Below are positions 43,464 through 55,926 of a DNA stretch of 64,000 nt, one piece after another. Both the position numbers and the translations under genes were made by a program. The number at the start of each line of letters is the position of its first letter. The first letter of the stretch is position 1. Location of the stretch: NCBI GenBank assembly GCA_024305745.1, contig JAHRBS010000013.1, positions 1,054,001 through 1,118,000 of the forward strand. Direction: 5' to 3'. Source of the stretch: Polyporus tsugae. Taxonomy: Eukaryota > Basidiomycota > Agaricomycetes > Polyporales > Polyporaceae. The notes beneath the pieces were generated by a model. The model worked only from the letters and a program-made list of their open reading frames with translations. It searched no databases and was not told where the DNA came from.

Positions 43464-46400
43464 ATGTTTCTCTCTAGCGTGCTCTTCGCCTCTCTGCTTA
43501 CCTCCGCTCTCCAGCTCCCCCACGTCTCTGCCTCTCGCTCGTCGCTCCAGTCGTCTCACGCTCGTCGCTCCCTCGCCTTCAAGAGGGATCACATTTCCGA
43601 GCTCCTCCAGTACCGCGATCTCCTCAGTGAGTCCTCAGTTGCCTCTTTCCAACCCTCTTGTCCTCCGTTCTTCAGCGCCACCCTCTTCCCGCTTCCCGCC
43701 CGCCCTCTCTCCCCCGACGTGTCCAAAGAGCTAGCTGGCACCCTTCTTCGCTCAAGAGACAATGAAGCATATGCGATGCCATAAGCCGGGCTGAATACGC
43801 CATCGAACGCGTCTTCGCTGTGCTTGCACTTGTCAAACCGCAGCAGTAGAATGTTGCTTCTAAGACAGTGCTCGCGTCCGGACAGCCCTCCCCTCTCGCC
43901 ATGTGTTGTGGCTTCGGCGACGTCTGGTTTGTCCTGGGCGTAGCTCTCTCTCTCTCTCTCTCTCTCTGTGTCCTGCCACTGTCTCGCCACCGTCGTCGAT
44001 ACCGTCGCGACGCCCGTGATGATCAACCTCGCCTTTTGATCTTCATGTGGCATGACTTCCCGTTCAGCGTTTTCCTTGCGCTACGACTCCCCCAAGAGCT
44101 TCCACCATGCATATCAAGGTGCATATGCCCGCTCTTTGGCATCGGCGCGGGCAGCGTGGACGTTGAACTGATCGCCGTGAGAGCGGCGAATTTTCGTACC
44201 TAGTTACGCGTATGAGCGCTTGTGATGCCTTGTGCGATCACGTACCAATTTCAGCTCAAGGCGAACCGGACGCGCGAGCTTCGGATGTGGTCAGAACACA
44301 CGTTCTGTGTGGCTCTCTCTGTTCGCACTAGACATAATTCTGGGAGCCTGGGAGCTTGCAAGGGCTAGCGGACACAAGTAGTGCAGCCTTTTTACGAGAT
44401 GTGCTTGCGTCGCTTCTGCGTTGCGTTTTGGATGAGCATTTCTGACATTCTCATTCAGGTGGTGCTGGTAAGGCTCTGGACGGCATTGGCGACAGTTTAG
44501 GAGGCGTGATAGGGACCGCAGGCAGTGACCTTGGAAATGTTGTGGATGGCCTCGGAGATGGGGTCACCTCCCTGGTTCCCGCCAGTTCAACGACCCTCTC
44601 TTCGTCATCAACATCCGTGTCGGTGACGTCGACGGATTCCTCATCCCTTTCGTCAACCGGCTCCGGGTCCGTATCTGCAACAACATCAAACTCGACTACT
44701 GTGACCGCCTCGACCTCTGGATCCACATCTGCAACATCCACAGGCTCCGCATCCATAACCGATACCCAAACATCCATATCCTCCACGACGACGCCTTCGG
44801 CAACCTCCACCTCAACGCCTGTTGATCCATTGTCGTCCTGGCTGTCATCCGTTTTGAGCCCCTCCACCACCGACTCTTCGAGCACATCGTCCGTTACTTC
44901 ATCCCTCACCGACTCTGCAACCGGTTCGGCCACGGCGACCAGCTCTGTGACTGGCTCGGCCACTTCCACCGACTCCGGATCGATCACCTCCACTGACACC
45001 GGATCAGCCACCTCCACCGACTCCGGATCAACCACCTCCACCGACTCTGGGTCGGCCACCTCCACTGACTCTGGGTCGGCCACCGTCACCGGCACGTCGT
45101 CGACCGGCTCTCTTCCTACCACCAGTGATTCCGCTACGTCGCCCTCAGCGACTACCCCAGCTTCGTCGTCCTCGACCACCCCCGGCGGTCCTCTGTCATC
45201 ATGGCTCTCATCCATCCTGAACCCCTCGAGCAGCAGCTCTACTGAGAGCGCCTCGGTTACTGGATCGGCCACGGAGACCTCCTCTTCGGAGTCTGCGACG
45301 GCCTCCGAGTCTGGGTCTGCGACGACCTCCGCTCCCGGGTCTGCGACGACCTCCGCTCCCGGGTCTGGGTCTGCTACATCCACGTCGGGTACTGGTTCTA
45401 TCACCTCAGCGCCTAGCAATGGTACCTCGTCGTCCAGTAGTCTTAGCTTACCTAGCATTCCCACTATCATCTCCAGTATCATTCCCCCCCTCAACACGAC
45501 CTCTACTGCGACGTCTACTTCGGGTGACTCGACGATTACCTCGGGTGGTTCAACGAGCACTTCGGGTGATGCAACGAGCACTTCGGGTGGTTCAACGATC
45601 ACTGGGAACACCACGATGACAAGTACGACTACGAGTGCCACGTGAGTTCGGAATGCTAACAGTACGTCTATATGGGCATCCAACTGACCTATAAATGCAG
45701 GGCGACCATTACTTCTCCGCCCGGCAACGTTACCACCACTGATACCAGCGGGAACCAGACCATTACGTCGACTGCCTCCGGAAACCAGACCATCACTTCG
45801 ATTGCCTCCGGGAACCAGACCATTACTTCCATCTCCGGGAATAGTACCACCATCACCAGCGGGAACAGTTCGACTATTACGACGACGGCTAACTCGACCT
45901 CCAGCGGCACCGTGATTAGTCTGCCATCGATTACGTCGACGCTGACGTTCACGAGCGTCACCACGTCGCACTCGCTCACGTCCACGCCGTCAGTCAACTC
46001 ACAGTTCACGTTCGTCACTGACACTTCCCTCGCCGTTGCGTCGACCCCGACCACCACATCGACCATCGCCTCGTCGGTGACGGATCCTGACCAACCGACG
46101 ACCACGTTCACGTTGGCTGCGTCAGATACTAGTCCTACTCAGGCTGCGCTCCCGTCCAATCTGCCGAACCAGATCTTCCCGGTCGTTGGCTCTCACCCTG
46201 GTGACCCGGACCTCACTGGCTACTCGTTGATTTCGCTACTGTTCGACACCGCGTTGAACTGGGACTTCGTTGTCCACAATTCGAACTCGTCGTCGCAGAT
46301 CTTCGCGTGGATGTCGCCCATCCTGCAGGCTGCACTCAGCCTGACGGGTAAGTCATGACCCTCGTGGTACAATGGATGGTTTACTGATGTCGATATATAC

Positions 46401-47058
46401 AGCGGACCAGGTCAAGACGTACCAGCTTCATGTGTACATTCCCGGTGACTACACGGGCCCGAACGACGTGAACCTCCTGCAGACCGAGTTCCTCGCCTGG
46501 ATCCCGGAGAACTCCGTCGACACGCTCGCGCAGCAGCTCAAGGTCACGGCGTCGTCGTTCTACACCGCCCTCGGCGCACCGTACAGCGACCTCGCCTCGC
46601 ACGTCGTCTCGAGCTTCCCCGTCACGAACACGGATGGTAGCGACGGCACTGGCTCCGGGAACTCCGGGAGTAGCGCCGCGTCAAGCGCGAGCTCGTCGTC
46701 CAAGACACGCGAAAACGCGATTATCGGTGTCGTCACGTCGCTCGGCGTGGTCACGCTTCTGATCCTCGCCTTCCTCGTCTATCGCGCCATCAAGCAGCGC
46801 CGCGAGCTCGCGCACCGCCGCCTCTCGGACCCGCACCAGAACGAGTACATTGGCACGGCCCCCGACAACCACGAGTTCGACCGCGACTCGGTCGGCGGGC
46901 AGCGCAGGAGGTCGTTCTACTTCGCCGCGGACTCGTTGCGGGGCTTCGCAGATCACAGTGCAGGCGCCGCTACGGAGGACCCGTTCAACCCCGGCATGCG
47001 CGAGCGGCGGCCTGTGATCGGCACGCCAATCCTGCGCGACAACACGATGAACTGGTAG
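43464..47058 (+). CDS. MSB2-like signalling mucin
   Basis: Cell-surface mucin of the Msb2 type, which senses surface or osmotic cues and feeds MAP kinase cascades. Exons 43464-43626, 44459-45641, 45701-46347 and 46403-47058 give 882 residues. A signal peptide (MFLSSVLFASLLTSALQLP) is followed by a very long Ser/Thr-rich domain with TDSGSATS-type and SGNQTITS-type repeats, then the conserved Msb2 extracellular module (SNLPNQIFPV, GYSLISLLFDTALNWDFVV, SQIFAWMSP, DQVKTYQLHVYIP). A membrane helix lies at IIGVVTSLGVVTLLILAFL, and the tail ends VIGTPILRDNTMNW. Intron 1 is unusually long (about 830 bp) and contains a CT microsatellite; it could hide another exon. MSB2-like is based on the module and layout. 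Confidence 0.82.
43944..43967 (+). repeat. CT dinucleotide microsatellite
   Basis: About twelve CT units inside the long first intron of the mucin gene. Confidence 0.9.
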
Positions 47059-48251
47059 ATGGTGCCCCGGTCACCGGTGGATGGCGGACGGTGAATAGTG
47101 GGCGGTGGACTGGTGCGAGGTGAACGGTGGGGCGGCGGGCGGAGTGCAGGACACGGACCACCACTTTGCTTTCTTGTAGATGGCGGCGCGCCCTGGCCCT
47201 TCTTTTATCACCCTCACCAGCCCGACGACGGACGCGCTTGCTTGGGGGACTTCGGATGTAAAATGATGATACCAGGTTAGACAGCTCCCGGCTCTTCGCC
47301 CGCCGGACCCCCTCCCTACATACCTACGTTCTTGCCCTTCCTACGTACTCCTCCTCCGGCACGGCAAGCCGTGCCGCGTTGTGTCTGTGTCTGTGCTTGT
47401 CTCTGTTCTAGTGTTTTCAATGCTTGTTGCGTTCCTCTTCTCGCGTATGGGTGGCATACGGGCGGGCAGGCGACTTGCGTCGCCAGAGCATGGGGTCGCG
47501 TGCGACGCGGCTCGTCCACGCCCGTCCAGCGTGCACCGTGCGGCTCGCATCATAATGCTCTTTTTAACGACGTCTACGACCCCCTCACCTTCCAGGTCCC
47601 CTCCGCTCCTTTCGCAACGACCTTTTCCTTGTCTTTTGTGTCATACCCTTGACTTTTCCGTTTTACCCGATCGTCCAATGCACGTCGTACGTACCCCATA
47701 CTCTACTGGCTGGTTTTTTGAATATTTATCATCGCAGCTGTTGTCATGCCCACCCTCCCTCCGGATCCCTGTCGTATACCCCAGATTGCGGACCCGCGGG
47801 ATGCGGGTGCCATGTGCAATGGTCGCATTTGTATATTCCGTAGTACTCGCTTGCAGGGTGCATGTTTTGTTCTTTTTGGCTCATCGTTTTCACCCTTACG
47901 TTACGTGCTCGTCTCCTGGCCCTTGTACATGCATGCGTGGCTTGGGGTGGGTATGTAGTTCCACACGTACTGGATCCTTTCGTGTCCCGCTGGTTGCCAG
48001 ACATGTACACACCCCGGAAGTTCTGCTTTGTACTCGGTGTCTTGCGGGTTGGGATTGTTGCTAATTACCCTCGTTGAAAGTTATTCCTATTTTGTCGTAC
48101 ATACGTAGAAGTTTTGGTCCGTTTTTTGTCTCATCCATGAACCTATGCAACGTTGTATGCCATACGTAGTATGGGACGGGACCGATAAAAGTCGACATCG
48201 ATCGTATGGAAAAGTACCGGTATGTAATCCGTCGGGACAGTAAAGGGTGCA
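47059..48251. other. 1.2 kb intergenic region between convergent genes
   Basis: Lies 3' of both the mucin and the dehydrogenase. Pyrimidine-rich and T-rich runs, no gene recognised. Confidence 0.5.
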
Positions 48252-49565
48252 TCAAGGAGGAGGATGTGCGATGGCTTTCAGTTGCTCCTGGAACCGGCGG
48301 ACGACCGGCACGAGCCCTCCCTCGTCCGCGACGAAGCCGAGCTTGAGCGCGTGCGCGTTGTCGAAGCGCGACGGCCACGAGGAGACGACGCGGCGGTTCT
48401 GCGGGTCGTCCTCGAAGCGGATGAGCGCGACGGCGTCCGTGCCCGCGACGGCCTCGAGCGCGGCGATCTCCTCGCGCACGGTGACGGTGAAGCCGGGCAG
48501 GCAGACGACGCGTGTGTGCGCGCGGAAGTTGGCAGCGGGGACCTGGCGCGCGATGAGCAGGTTCTGGATCGTCACCTCGGGGCTTGCCATCCACACGGGC
48601 AGGTCGAGCTTGGGGTCGGTGAGGGAGTTCCCGATGGGGCAGGTGGCTGGGAGCCCTTGGAGGGGCTCGCGGATGATACCTGGACAGGGCGGGATGTAAG
48701 AGGCGATGTGGCGCGCAGACTTGGAAGCCCAAGTCGGGGAAGGAGGAATAAGGCTGACACGTACCAGAGATGAAGGAGGACGTGGCTGCGCTCGGTGCGC
48801 CCGTACGCACGGTAACTGTGGGCAGGCGGAGGATGCGGCCGTCGACGAGGCCCCGGCGGGAGTACTCGTTGATGAACACTTCCGCGACAAGCTTGCCCAT
48901 GCCGTACGCGCCTTCTGGTGCGGCGATCGTGTCCGGTTCGATGATTTCTGGCTGCATGTACGTGTGAAATAGGAAGACGGGGTGAGTATTGGTCCTGGGA
49001 GCGTTAGTACACTAGGATGTCCAAACGCTGCTCACGAGGGGCCCGCCGTAGACGGCGAGGGACGATGTGAAGATGAACTTGATGACGGACCCTTGGGTCT
49101 GCCCATGGTGTCGCGCGGCGTTCAGGACGTTCCGCACTGAGTCCACGTTCACCTGGAACTTGGAGCATCAGTCTCCACTGGACAGGATGGCCATCGGTGG
49201 TAAAAGGATGACCTTAACTCCGAGGTCAAAGTTGTCCTCAGACCCCCGCGACATGATACCGTGCATGCAGTATACAGCGTCATATAAACCGTACTTGGAG
49301 TTAAATAGCGCATTGGCTTGGGCTGGGTCCGTCAGATCCGCTTGGATCGTTATTGCGCTCGAGTTTGGCCCGGGCGCCTTAGGCTGGATGACGTCGACGA
49401 GGATGAGCTGCACGTCCGATAGCTCGCGATCTTCGTTGATCGCCTTGGCGAGCTTCGAAGACGGGGACGTGAGTATGCGCAAGAGGTGCGGTTTGGGATG
49501 AGCGCACTGACCCTTACTCCGAGGAACCCGCCCGCCCCAGTGATCAAGACGACTTTCTTCTCCAT
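48252..49565 (-). CDS. NAD-dependent epimerase/dehydratase family, DenD-like
   Basis: Extended SDR similar to bacterial DenD (D-erythronate dehydrogenase). Minus exons: 49565-49518, 49452-49213, 49152-49036, 48951-48765, 48679-48252, giving 339 residues. The nucleotide motif TGAGGFLG is at residues 9-16, followed by LILVDV after strand 2, then MHGIMSRGSEDN, FTSSLAVYGG and the catalytic YGMGK. The C-terminal half (RLPTVTVRTGAPSAATSSFISG, PNFRAHTRVVCLPG-like region) matches this subgroup. Intron 1 is GTAAGG to GAAG, 65 bp; a closer GT-AG pair only 11 bp apart was rejected as too short. The aldolase gene lies about 330 bp upstream on the same strand, which supports an acid-sugar pathway. Confidence 0.87.
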
Positions 49566-49898
49566 GCTAAAGCTTCGCGGAGGCCCTTGTGTGTGTGTAT
49601 ACGAGACCTTGCTACGGCCAGGCAAGGGTGGCTGTATACGGCGGGGACGCGTGGAAACAGGACATTAGAATATCGCCATGGCTGGGATCCCGTGGACGAG
49701 AATAGTGTCCAGTCCGGACTCGGAATGAGCAGGCGACCCGACAGGACAATGCATTGCGTCGGCCCCACGGGCCGCGCCTTTCAAGTTACCCATCTTCCGC
49801 TACAGTAGTAGATAGCTAGGCTGAGTGATTGAAGATTCATTCATCGTTATCGTCACACGAACCCTACCCTAAGCTCCGGCAGCTTGGGACGTATATTT

Positions 49899-51134
49899 TC
49901 ATGCCTTCCCCGCGGAACCGAATAATGCGAAAAATCGAGTACATACGTCCTCGAACACCTTTGTCGCATCGTCAACCGCTTCTGGGAATGTCTTTGTCTG
50001 CAGTCCTTCCGCAAGCTTCTTTGCGTATGGGTCCCTGCCCCAGCTATTGACGTTGATCTGTTGGCGAAGTGCGGCATAAGCAAGCGGCCTGTGCTCTGTG
50101 CTGCTATGGAAGCGAGCACTTCACCTTGGATATGCCGTTTGCGATGCACTCTCTGAATAACTCGTCCGGCAGCTCGTCTGTACCGTGCAGGCACAGTGGG
50201 ATAGTCCCTTTGAACGTGCTCTGCAGGCCCTTCAAGCTACAAAGGAAAATCAGCTTAGACGAGGGGACAAGGGGACGAAGGGTTCCGTCTACTGACATGT
50301 CCTGTCTGAACTTTGGGCCGTTTATGTAGGAACCATGCAAGTTCCCGATGCTCGGTGCGAGTATCCGTGCACCAGTGCTGTTTCGCGCACCTCAGTTCTA
50401 CCGGGGGACTCGTTAACTGATGGGGGATTGGACGTACCCCTCCATGAACACGCGCGCGCCCTCAGGCTTGGTGAGCTTTGCATCGGATATCATGCGAAGA
50501 CCGGCTTCGCCGCCCTCGAGGCGCCCCAGCTCTACCTCGACCGCAATGCCAAGCTTCTCTGCGCGCTCCACGTATGGGCGAGCGAGCGCGATGTTCTCTT
50601 CGTCTGTCTATGTGCATGTCAATACTCAAGTCTTGGGTTGGGTATATGCGTCCGGCCCACATCTGCGTGACTAGCATCGACCATGATGCTGTCGAAGGCA
50701 ATGCCTTGCTCCGCGAGAGATAGGGCAAGTTCGATATGTTCGGGATCGGTCGCATGGTCAAGGTTGACGGCAATGGGAACGGAGGCTTGATGAGCTCTGT
50801 GCTCGAGGTTGGTCGAGCGTGCTTGAATATAAAGACGAACCACTCACGCGTTCAGGCAGAACTGCAGCCAAGGGCCCTTTCCGAAGGCGAGGGTCACCGG
50901 GAACATCTGGATGATGGCTGGACTGCGACAGCACTCAGCAGCGCGAACGAGGGCGATCACACAGTTCGCGTCGTAACTGGTACATAGGTTTCCGGATGAT
51001 AGCATGTTGAGTGAAGGAGACGTGGAAGCAGATCTGAGTGCTCGGTATGCGTACCAAGTCTGGGCCAGGATACCATATCCTTCGTCCTCCGCCTTGCGCA
51101 GGATTGCGAGCGTGCGGTTCCCTGTAAGCGGCAT
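49899..51134 (-). CDS. Class II ketose-bisphosphate aldolase
   Basis: Zinc-dependent aldolase of the class II fructose-bisphosphate/ketose-bisphosphate group, 288 residues. Minus exons: 51134-51055, 50976-50848, 50796-50661, 50607-50438, 50377-50297, 50236-50125, 50057-49899, all in phase. Metal-binding His regions are NLDHATD, PSIGNLHGSY and CLHGTDELPDE; the E-rich strand is VEVELGRLEGGE. The C-terminal NVNSWGRDPY segment and FALFGSAGKA end are normal for the family. The final triad HGTD differs from the HGGSG of glycolytic enzymes, so this is likelier a catabolic sugar-acid or tagatose-type aldolase than the glycolytic enzyme. Same strand and order as the DenD-like gene. Confidence 0.87.
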
Positions 51135-51966
51135 GGTGGAGGGGTGTGGATGAAGGTGGGGGGTCGCACTGAATGAGCTCGAGCTCAACAAGTCGGACGT
51201 GAGGACCGCAAGCCCCGAGTTGGCCACCTGACATCCGCGAGTTCCAGAGAGCTTGGGAGACTTCGGACGTGGCAGTCCAATACGCCCGATGCCTGTGAAG
51301 CAAGCCCCTTCATATGCATATATTGGCCGGATGTGAGTTGGAGGAAACGGCGGTGGAAATCAGAGTTGGTATATCAAGTAAAGCTCAGTCGACTCAGGGA
51401 CTCGGAAGCCCAAGCTTCAGTTAGAGGCAACTTCGAGTCCAGCGACGGCATCACCAGCGGGCCGTCCGGAGATCCCGGGCCGCACAGAGTATGCACATGG
51501 CAGCCGATAACCAAGAATGTGGAAACCGACTGCCATTAAACACAGTGCTACCAGAGCTGGTAACGAGAATTAACCGTCTCTCTTGTGAGCCATGTTTCCG
51601 TCCAACTTCGCATCGACGCAGAGCTCACTTCTTTCGAAAGTCAAGGAAAGGGAGCACATGTGACGATTTCAATCGCGGGCACTTGATTCCGAATATGTTT
51701 CCTCCGATTGCGACTAGTACTTCTCTGGATGAGGACTTCTGTGGATAAGGACAGGCGAGCCTTGTCGGCGTTTCAAATGCTACTTCACGAGACCACCATC
51801 TTACGACTCTCTGCCAATCTTTACATTCATGTACTGTACAGTCGGTTAGAGTGATATTTAAACCGAGCGAGCAGTTGACAAGTCCACTTACTGTCGACCG
51901 AAGCCCCGCCCCGCCCCCCAATCTCCTCATATAACCGCCACCCCAACCGCCGCCAGGTCTGGATCC
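51135..51966. other. Shared 5' region of divergent genes
   Basis: About 830 bp between the aldolase (minus) and the methyltransferase (plus). No gene recognised; it should hold both promoters. Confidence 0.5.
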
Positions 51967-52787
51967 ATGGCATATCTTGCAAAGCTACCCGCGTTCGCCA
52001 TAATAACCTTGGCAGAGACGGTCGCCTTCAAATCGCCGCAACCCCTCCCGAACTCTGAGGACCGTGCCAAGTACGGCTCCCCAGACTTCATCACCCGCAC
52101 CAAGACCTGGTACACCAAAATATGCTTGGTATGTCGTCTCTTCACGGTCCACACCTCCCTCCCGTCGACCTGGTCAATGATGGGCCGCGCATGATCACGG
52201 GCATGTCCTATCTTACTTACGGATGCCGACAGGTGCCCAGCTACTTGCTCCACGTAGCCGAAGTAGCCGCGATTCTCGCGCGGGCGTACCCCGCCCACCC
52301 ACTGTCCGCGCCCATCCTCGCTCGCCTGTTCGCGGACCCTAACCGCGCCCACGCGCTCGCGCTCTCCACCCCGTTCGTTGTCGGCGGCCTCCTGCTCGTG
52401 GCGGGCGCCAGGATCCGGAAAGCATGCTACAACACGCTCGGCAAGTTCTTCACGTTCCAGCTCGCGCTCTTCAAGGAGCACAAGCTCGTCACTTGGGGCC
52501 CGTACGCGGTCGTCCGCCACCCCTCATACTCGGGGCTTCTCCTGGGTATCGCTGGGATTGTGACGGTGGGGCTGGGGCCGGGGTCGTACTTGTATGAAAG
52601 CGGGGCGTTGGCTAACCGGTGGGTCGCCGGATCGGCGGCGGTGTGGGCACTGTGGTGGGTCAGCGTCATTGGCGGGGTGGTGAGGAGGGTGTCGAAGGAG
52701 GACGAGGTGTTGAAGAACGAATTCGGGAACGAGTGGGACGAGTGGGCGAAGAAGACGCCGTACAAGCTCGTACCGTACCTCTACTGA
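51967..52787 (+). CDS. Isoprenylcysteine carboxyl methyltransferase (ICMT) family protein
   Basis: Multi-pass membrane methyltransferase that methylates the prenylated C-terminal cysteine of proteins such as Ras and mating pheromones; SAM is the donor. Exons 51967-52128 and 52233-52787 give 238 residues. The first exon is short and hydrophobic. Membrane helices follow in exon 2, then the family signature GPYAVVRHPSYSGLLL and the C-terminal EDEVLKNEFGNEWDEWAKKT with Glu/Trp that bind SAM. Yeast Ste14 is the best known member; many fungi carry several ICMT-like genes, so its substrate is open. Confidence 0.87.
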
Positions 52788-53349
52788 ATTTTTGCGCCAC
52801 TATGCTGTACCTGGAGCCATTTGCAATGAATGAGGACATGAGAGGCAAATGCCAACGGCGTGAAGCAGGACGAAAGAGACGAACCAATGGAAGCGACAGA
52901 CGCCTTTCTACTGGTCCTCCCACCCCCGCACCGAACCGCTCGTAGTAGCTCGTTTCCCGCTCGAGCAGGTCTGACCTAGCGCATAGATACAGGGCTTAGT
53001 AGCGTTAGCGTCAGACTCCAGTCATTTCGGCCATCCACTAGAGCCAACGTGTAACAGCGAGCTGCTGTTACAGTAGCATTGTTAGTGCTACTAACGACTA
53101 TATGTCGCAGAGAAAACAGCTGGCTGTATACCTTTGTCCTGGAATAGTGTTGCGAGAAGACATACGTGCGCCTAACAAGAGGCGAGCTTCGGTGATAATT
53201 TTATACTCACTCAAGCAAACCATGAATCTGCATATCCAGAAAAAGTACATAACAATACACGCGAGGAAGGGCCATTACGGGCAAAAGCAAAACAAGATAA
53301 CTTGGATTCAACTCGGGACAGCGTACACAGGTCAAGGTCAGTATTTCCC
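52788..53349. other. Convergent 3' regions
   Basis: About 560 bp between the ICMT end and the end of family member B. No gene recognised. Confidence 0.5.
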
Positions 53350-55044
53350 CTATGTCGTCTGAAGCCGCAGTGGTACGAGAGGCAGCTCGGGGTCTGGCCG
53401 GTCGTCCATCGGCTCCTGCACACGCGAGTCGTCCCGCGAGTCCCGGTCGGCGTCGTCTAGGTTCCCCGGCGTCCTACCGCGGATGATCTCGTACGCTGGA
53501 GGGCCGGGGCGGGAGACGGAATCGCGGACCATCGCTTCGGGTGAGAAGACGAGCCGGCGGCGGTCGGAGGAGTAGGCGCGAGTAAAAGTGCTGATGGGAT
53601 TGGTGGAGGCGTATTCTGTGCGAGGGCCGATCGTGAGCGGGGTGGGAGGAGGTAATGAGATTGGGGGTGCTCATACCGCGAGTGTCAGGGCGTTCGGAAC
53701 CCATCTGCGGACGAGCGATCGACCAACGGTAGGGTCGGGATGCCCTCATTTGGTCGGTTCGTCGTCGTCGATGGAGTACCCAAAGGGCGAGTGCGCTAAG
53801 GCCGAGAATAGCGAGGACGGAGACGATGATTCCTGCGACGGTGCCGGCGTTTGGGCCAGTGTTCGAGATAGCCCCTACAGGGGTGGCAGTGGAGTCGCCA
53901 GCTGACTGTGTGGACGACGATGCTGATGGCGTTGCGGTCTGGGAAAACGCACTATTTGTACTTTGATATGCATTCAAGGAAATATGCACTTACTTGCAAC
54001 GAAGCGGCCGATGTCGACGAAGAAATCTGATTTGGACAATGGGTGAACGTGTTGTTATTGTTGGCAGCGTGCGCTTTCCCTGCGTTCTCCTTCGTCCATA
54101 CACTATAGGCCGAATTATGAGCATGGGCACGAACCACGTGTCCGCCTAGGCTTACTAGTACCTGCATAACATAAGGGTGAGGAACGGTGGTTAGCTTTTT
54201 GCAGAGAGAAGACATACCAAGAGCCGTCATCCCAGTGCGTGTATAGAAAATCGTCCAGCCGTATGTTCTTATTACAGACGGCTCGTTGAACGTCTGTGGG
54301 CAACCTGGAGTGAGACCGTTTAGTCACGAGGGCTGAGGGAACCCTCTGATCGCAGGACACTCACACGTCTATCTGCTGAGTGTTGCAACTATCCACATAC
54401 TTCCCGTACGTCCCGAGAGCTATGTTGATATGGAGAGAGACGGCTTGAGCGGTTGGAGAAGAAAGAAGTGGGTCTGAACGTACATGCGTCAACACCCGTA
54501 ACAGATCCGTTGGACGCGTCATTCTGGCAACTGCCAAACACATATGAGCATAGATGCTCCGATATTGACTGCATAATGTAGATCATACTTGAGACAGAGC
54601 ATGCTGAGTTGGAATGCGATAGTGTTGCAGCAGCAGTCCGCTGCATACAGTCAGCCCAATCGAAGCACGCGGTTATTTAGAAGAACACTCACAAACTTGA
54701 TCATCGCATGTGTCTCCAGGAGGTGTCCGAGACAATGAGGGAACTTGGTCTGAGGACACGACGTCAGGTCGCGACATTTGGTGCGGACGTACTGGGATGG
54801 ATTGACTACTCACAGTCGATGTTGCATATTTGTCGGAGCCGCTGGTACGTCTCGCCTAAGCATTAAGGTAGAATTAGCAAGGCTTGGATGAAAACTGAAT
54901 TGGGGGCGTACAAGGGGTCTCGCCAACAACACTCGTATACCAATCCAATTGTCCAGATGCGCAAGTCGTGTTCCCAGCCCAAGAAAAGTCGACCAGAAGC
55001 GAGAGAACGAGAAGAAGGGCAGCCCGCCCGCCCGCCCGAGTCAT
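53350..55044 (-). CDS. Cysteine-rich single-pass membrane protein, family member B
   Basis: 371 residues. Minus exons: 55044-54912, 54855-54814, 54749-54693, 54640-54589, 54530-54484, 54419-54365, 54304-54218, 54161-54156, 54102-53994, 53938-53677, 53615-53350. A signal peptide (MTRAGGRAALLLVLSLLVDF) is followed by the ectodomain: GQLDWYTSVVGETPC, TYQRLRQIC, DCCCNTIAFQLSMLC, VQRAVCNKNIRLDDFLY, VWTKENA, NNNNTFTHC. The stalk is shorter than in A, and the membrane helix is GIIVSVLAILGLSALAL, followed by HRRRR. The tail contains GPPAYEII. Exon 8 is a 6-nt microexon (GTACTA). Next to member C on the same strand, so the pair looks like a tandem duplicate. Confidence 0.82.
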
Positions 55045-55926
55045 CCTTGCAGCCAGACCCAGGGAGAGACGAACAGTTCGAGGGAAAGCTCTCTGGGGGA
55101 TGGGTAGACCGTCGGGGGACCAAAGGACGAGTGGCTGTCTCAGTGTCTGTGGCGTATCGCACCCGGCGATGAAGTCGTCAGGAGCAGAGCCAGGTCTCCG
55201 GATCGCGCTTCATGCGAATTAGCTCCGATTTAAACCGCAAACACTGGACTAGTACTGCTTGAATCAGCTGATGAATTGGACGGATGTTCGCAAGGCAACA
55301 GTGCGACTGCGAACAATCAATTCCAATGAGTTCTTCATACGGTAGACGCTGAATTTCGGAGTACACACAGTACAACTGCATTCATACTACGCAGAAGAAC
55401 GTTGTATGGAGCTATGGGGGCTTTCTAGCGATACATTGAAGGCAGAGATTGTCGTGGACTGAGTCCACTCAGGGCGGAGAGAGAGGCAGGCACGATGGCT
55501 TGATGCAAGCTTGATGGATCATGTCCAACTTGAAGCTTTGAAGGATCGTGGCTGTGGACCAGATTGACGCCTACCCCGGTCAACTTAAACCTACTTAAAC
55601 ATGGGTGTCCACCCCAAGTCCACACACTCTGATATCTTGCACGTTTTCTGACAAGGGAGACCTCCTCACTCACTTAAGAAGGAATGTGGCTAATTCTGTA
55701 CTTGGTATCTAAGCACCTCCCTATGGTCGGGATGAGGTCGGGATGTAAACTAGACAACGAAAGAGGGCGCAGCTGAGGGACACTGGATGCCTAATACACG
55801 TTCACGGCATAGACGGTAACAAATGGGAGACTCTAGGCCAAAAAATGCCAGTAGGCAAAATAAGTATAACAAGTAAAAATGTCCACACGCAATACAACAG
55901 AGCAAAGTATGATTGACACCGCAACA
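55045..55926. other. Region between tandem family genes
   Basis: About 880 bp, with the promoter of member B and the 3' end of member C. No other gene recognised. Confidence 0.5.

Noticed and set aside
44451..45971. 506-codon open frame on minus opposite the mucin gene
   Set aside because: It is the mirror of Ser/Thr codon repeats (Val/Asp/Glu-rich antisense). The plus frame has a signal peptide, conserved module and membrane helix.
49507..49517. 11-bp GT-AG pair that would also restore frame in the DenD-like gene
   Set aside because: Too short to be spliced; a 65-bp intron with the same donor also keeps the frame and gives a family-like junction.
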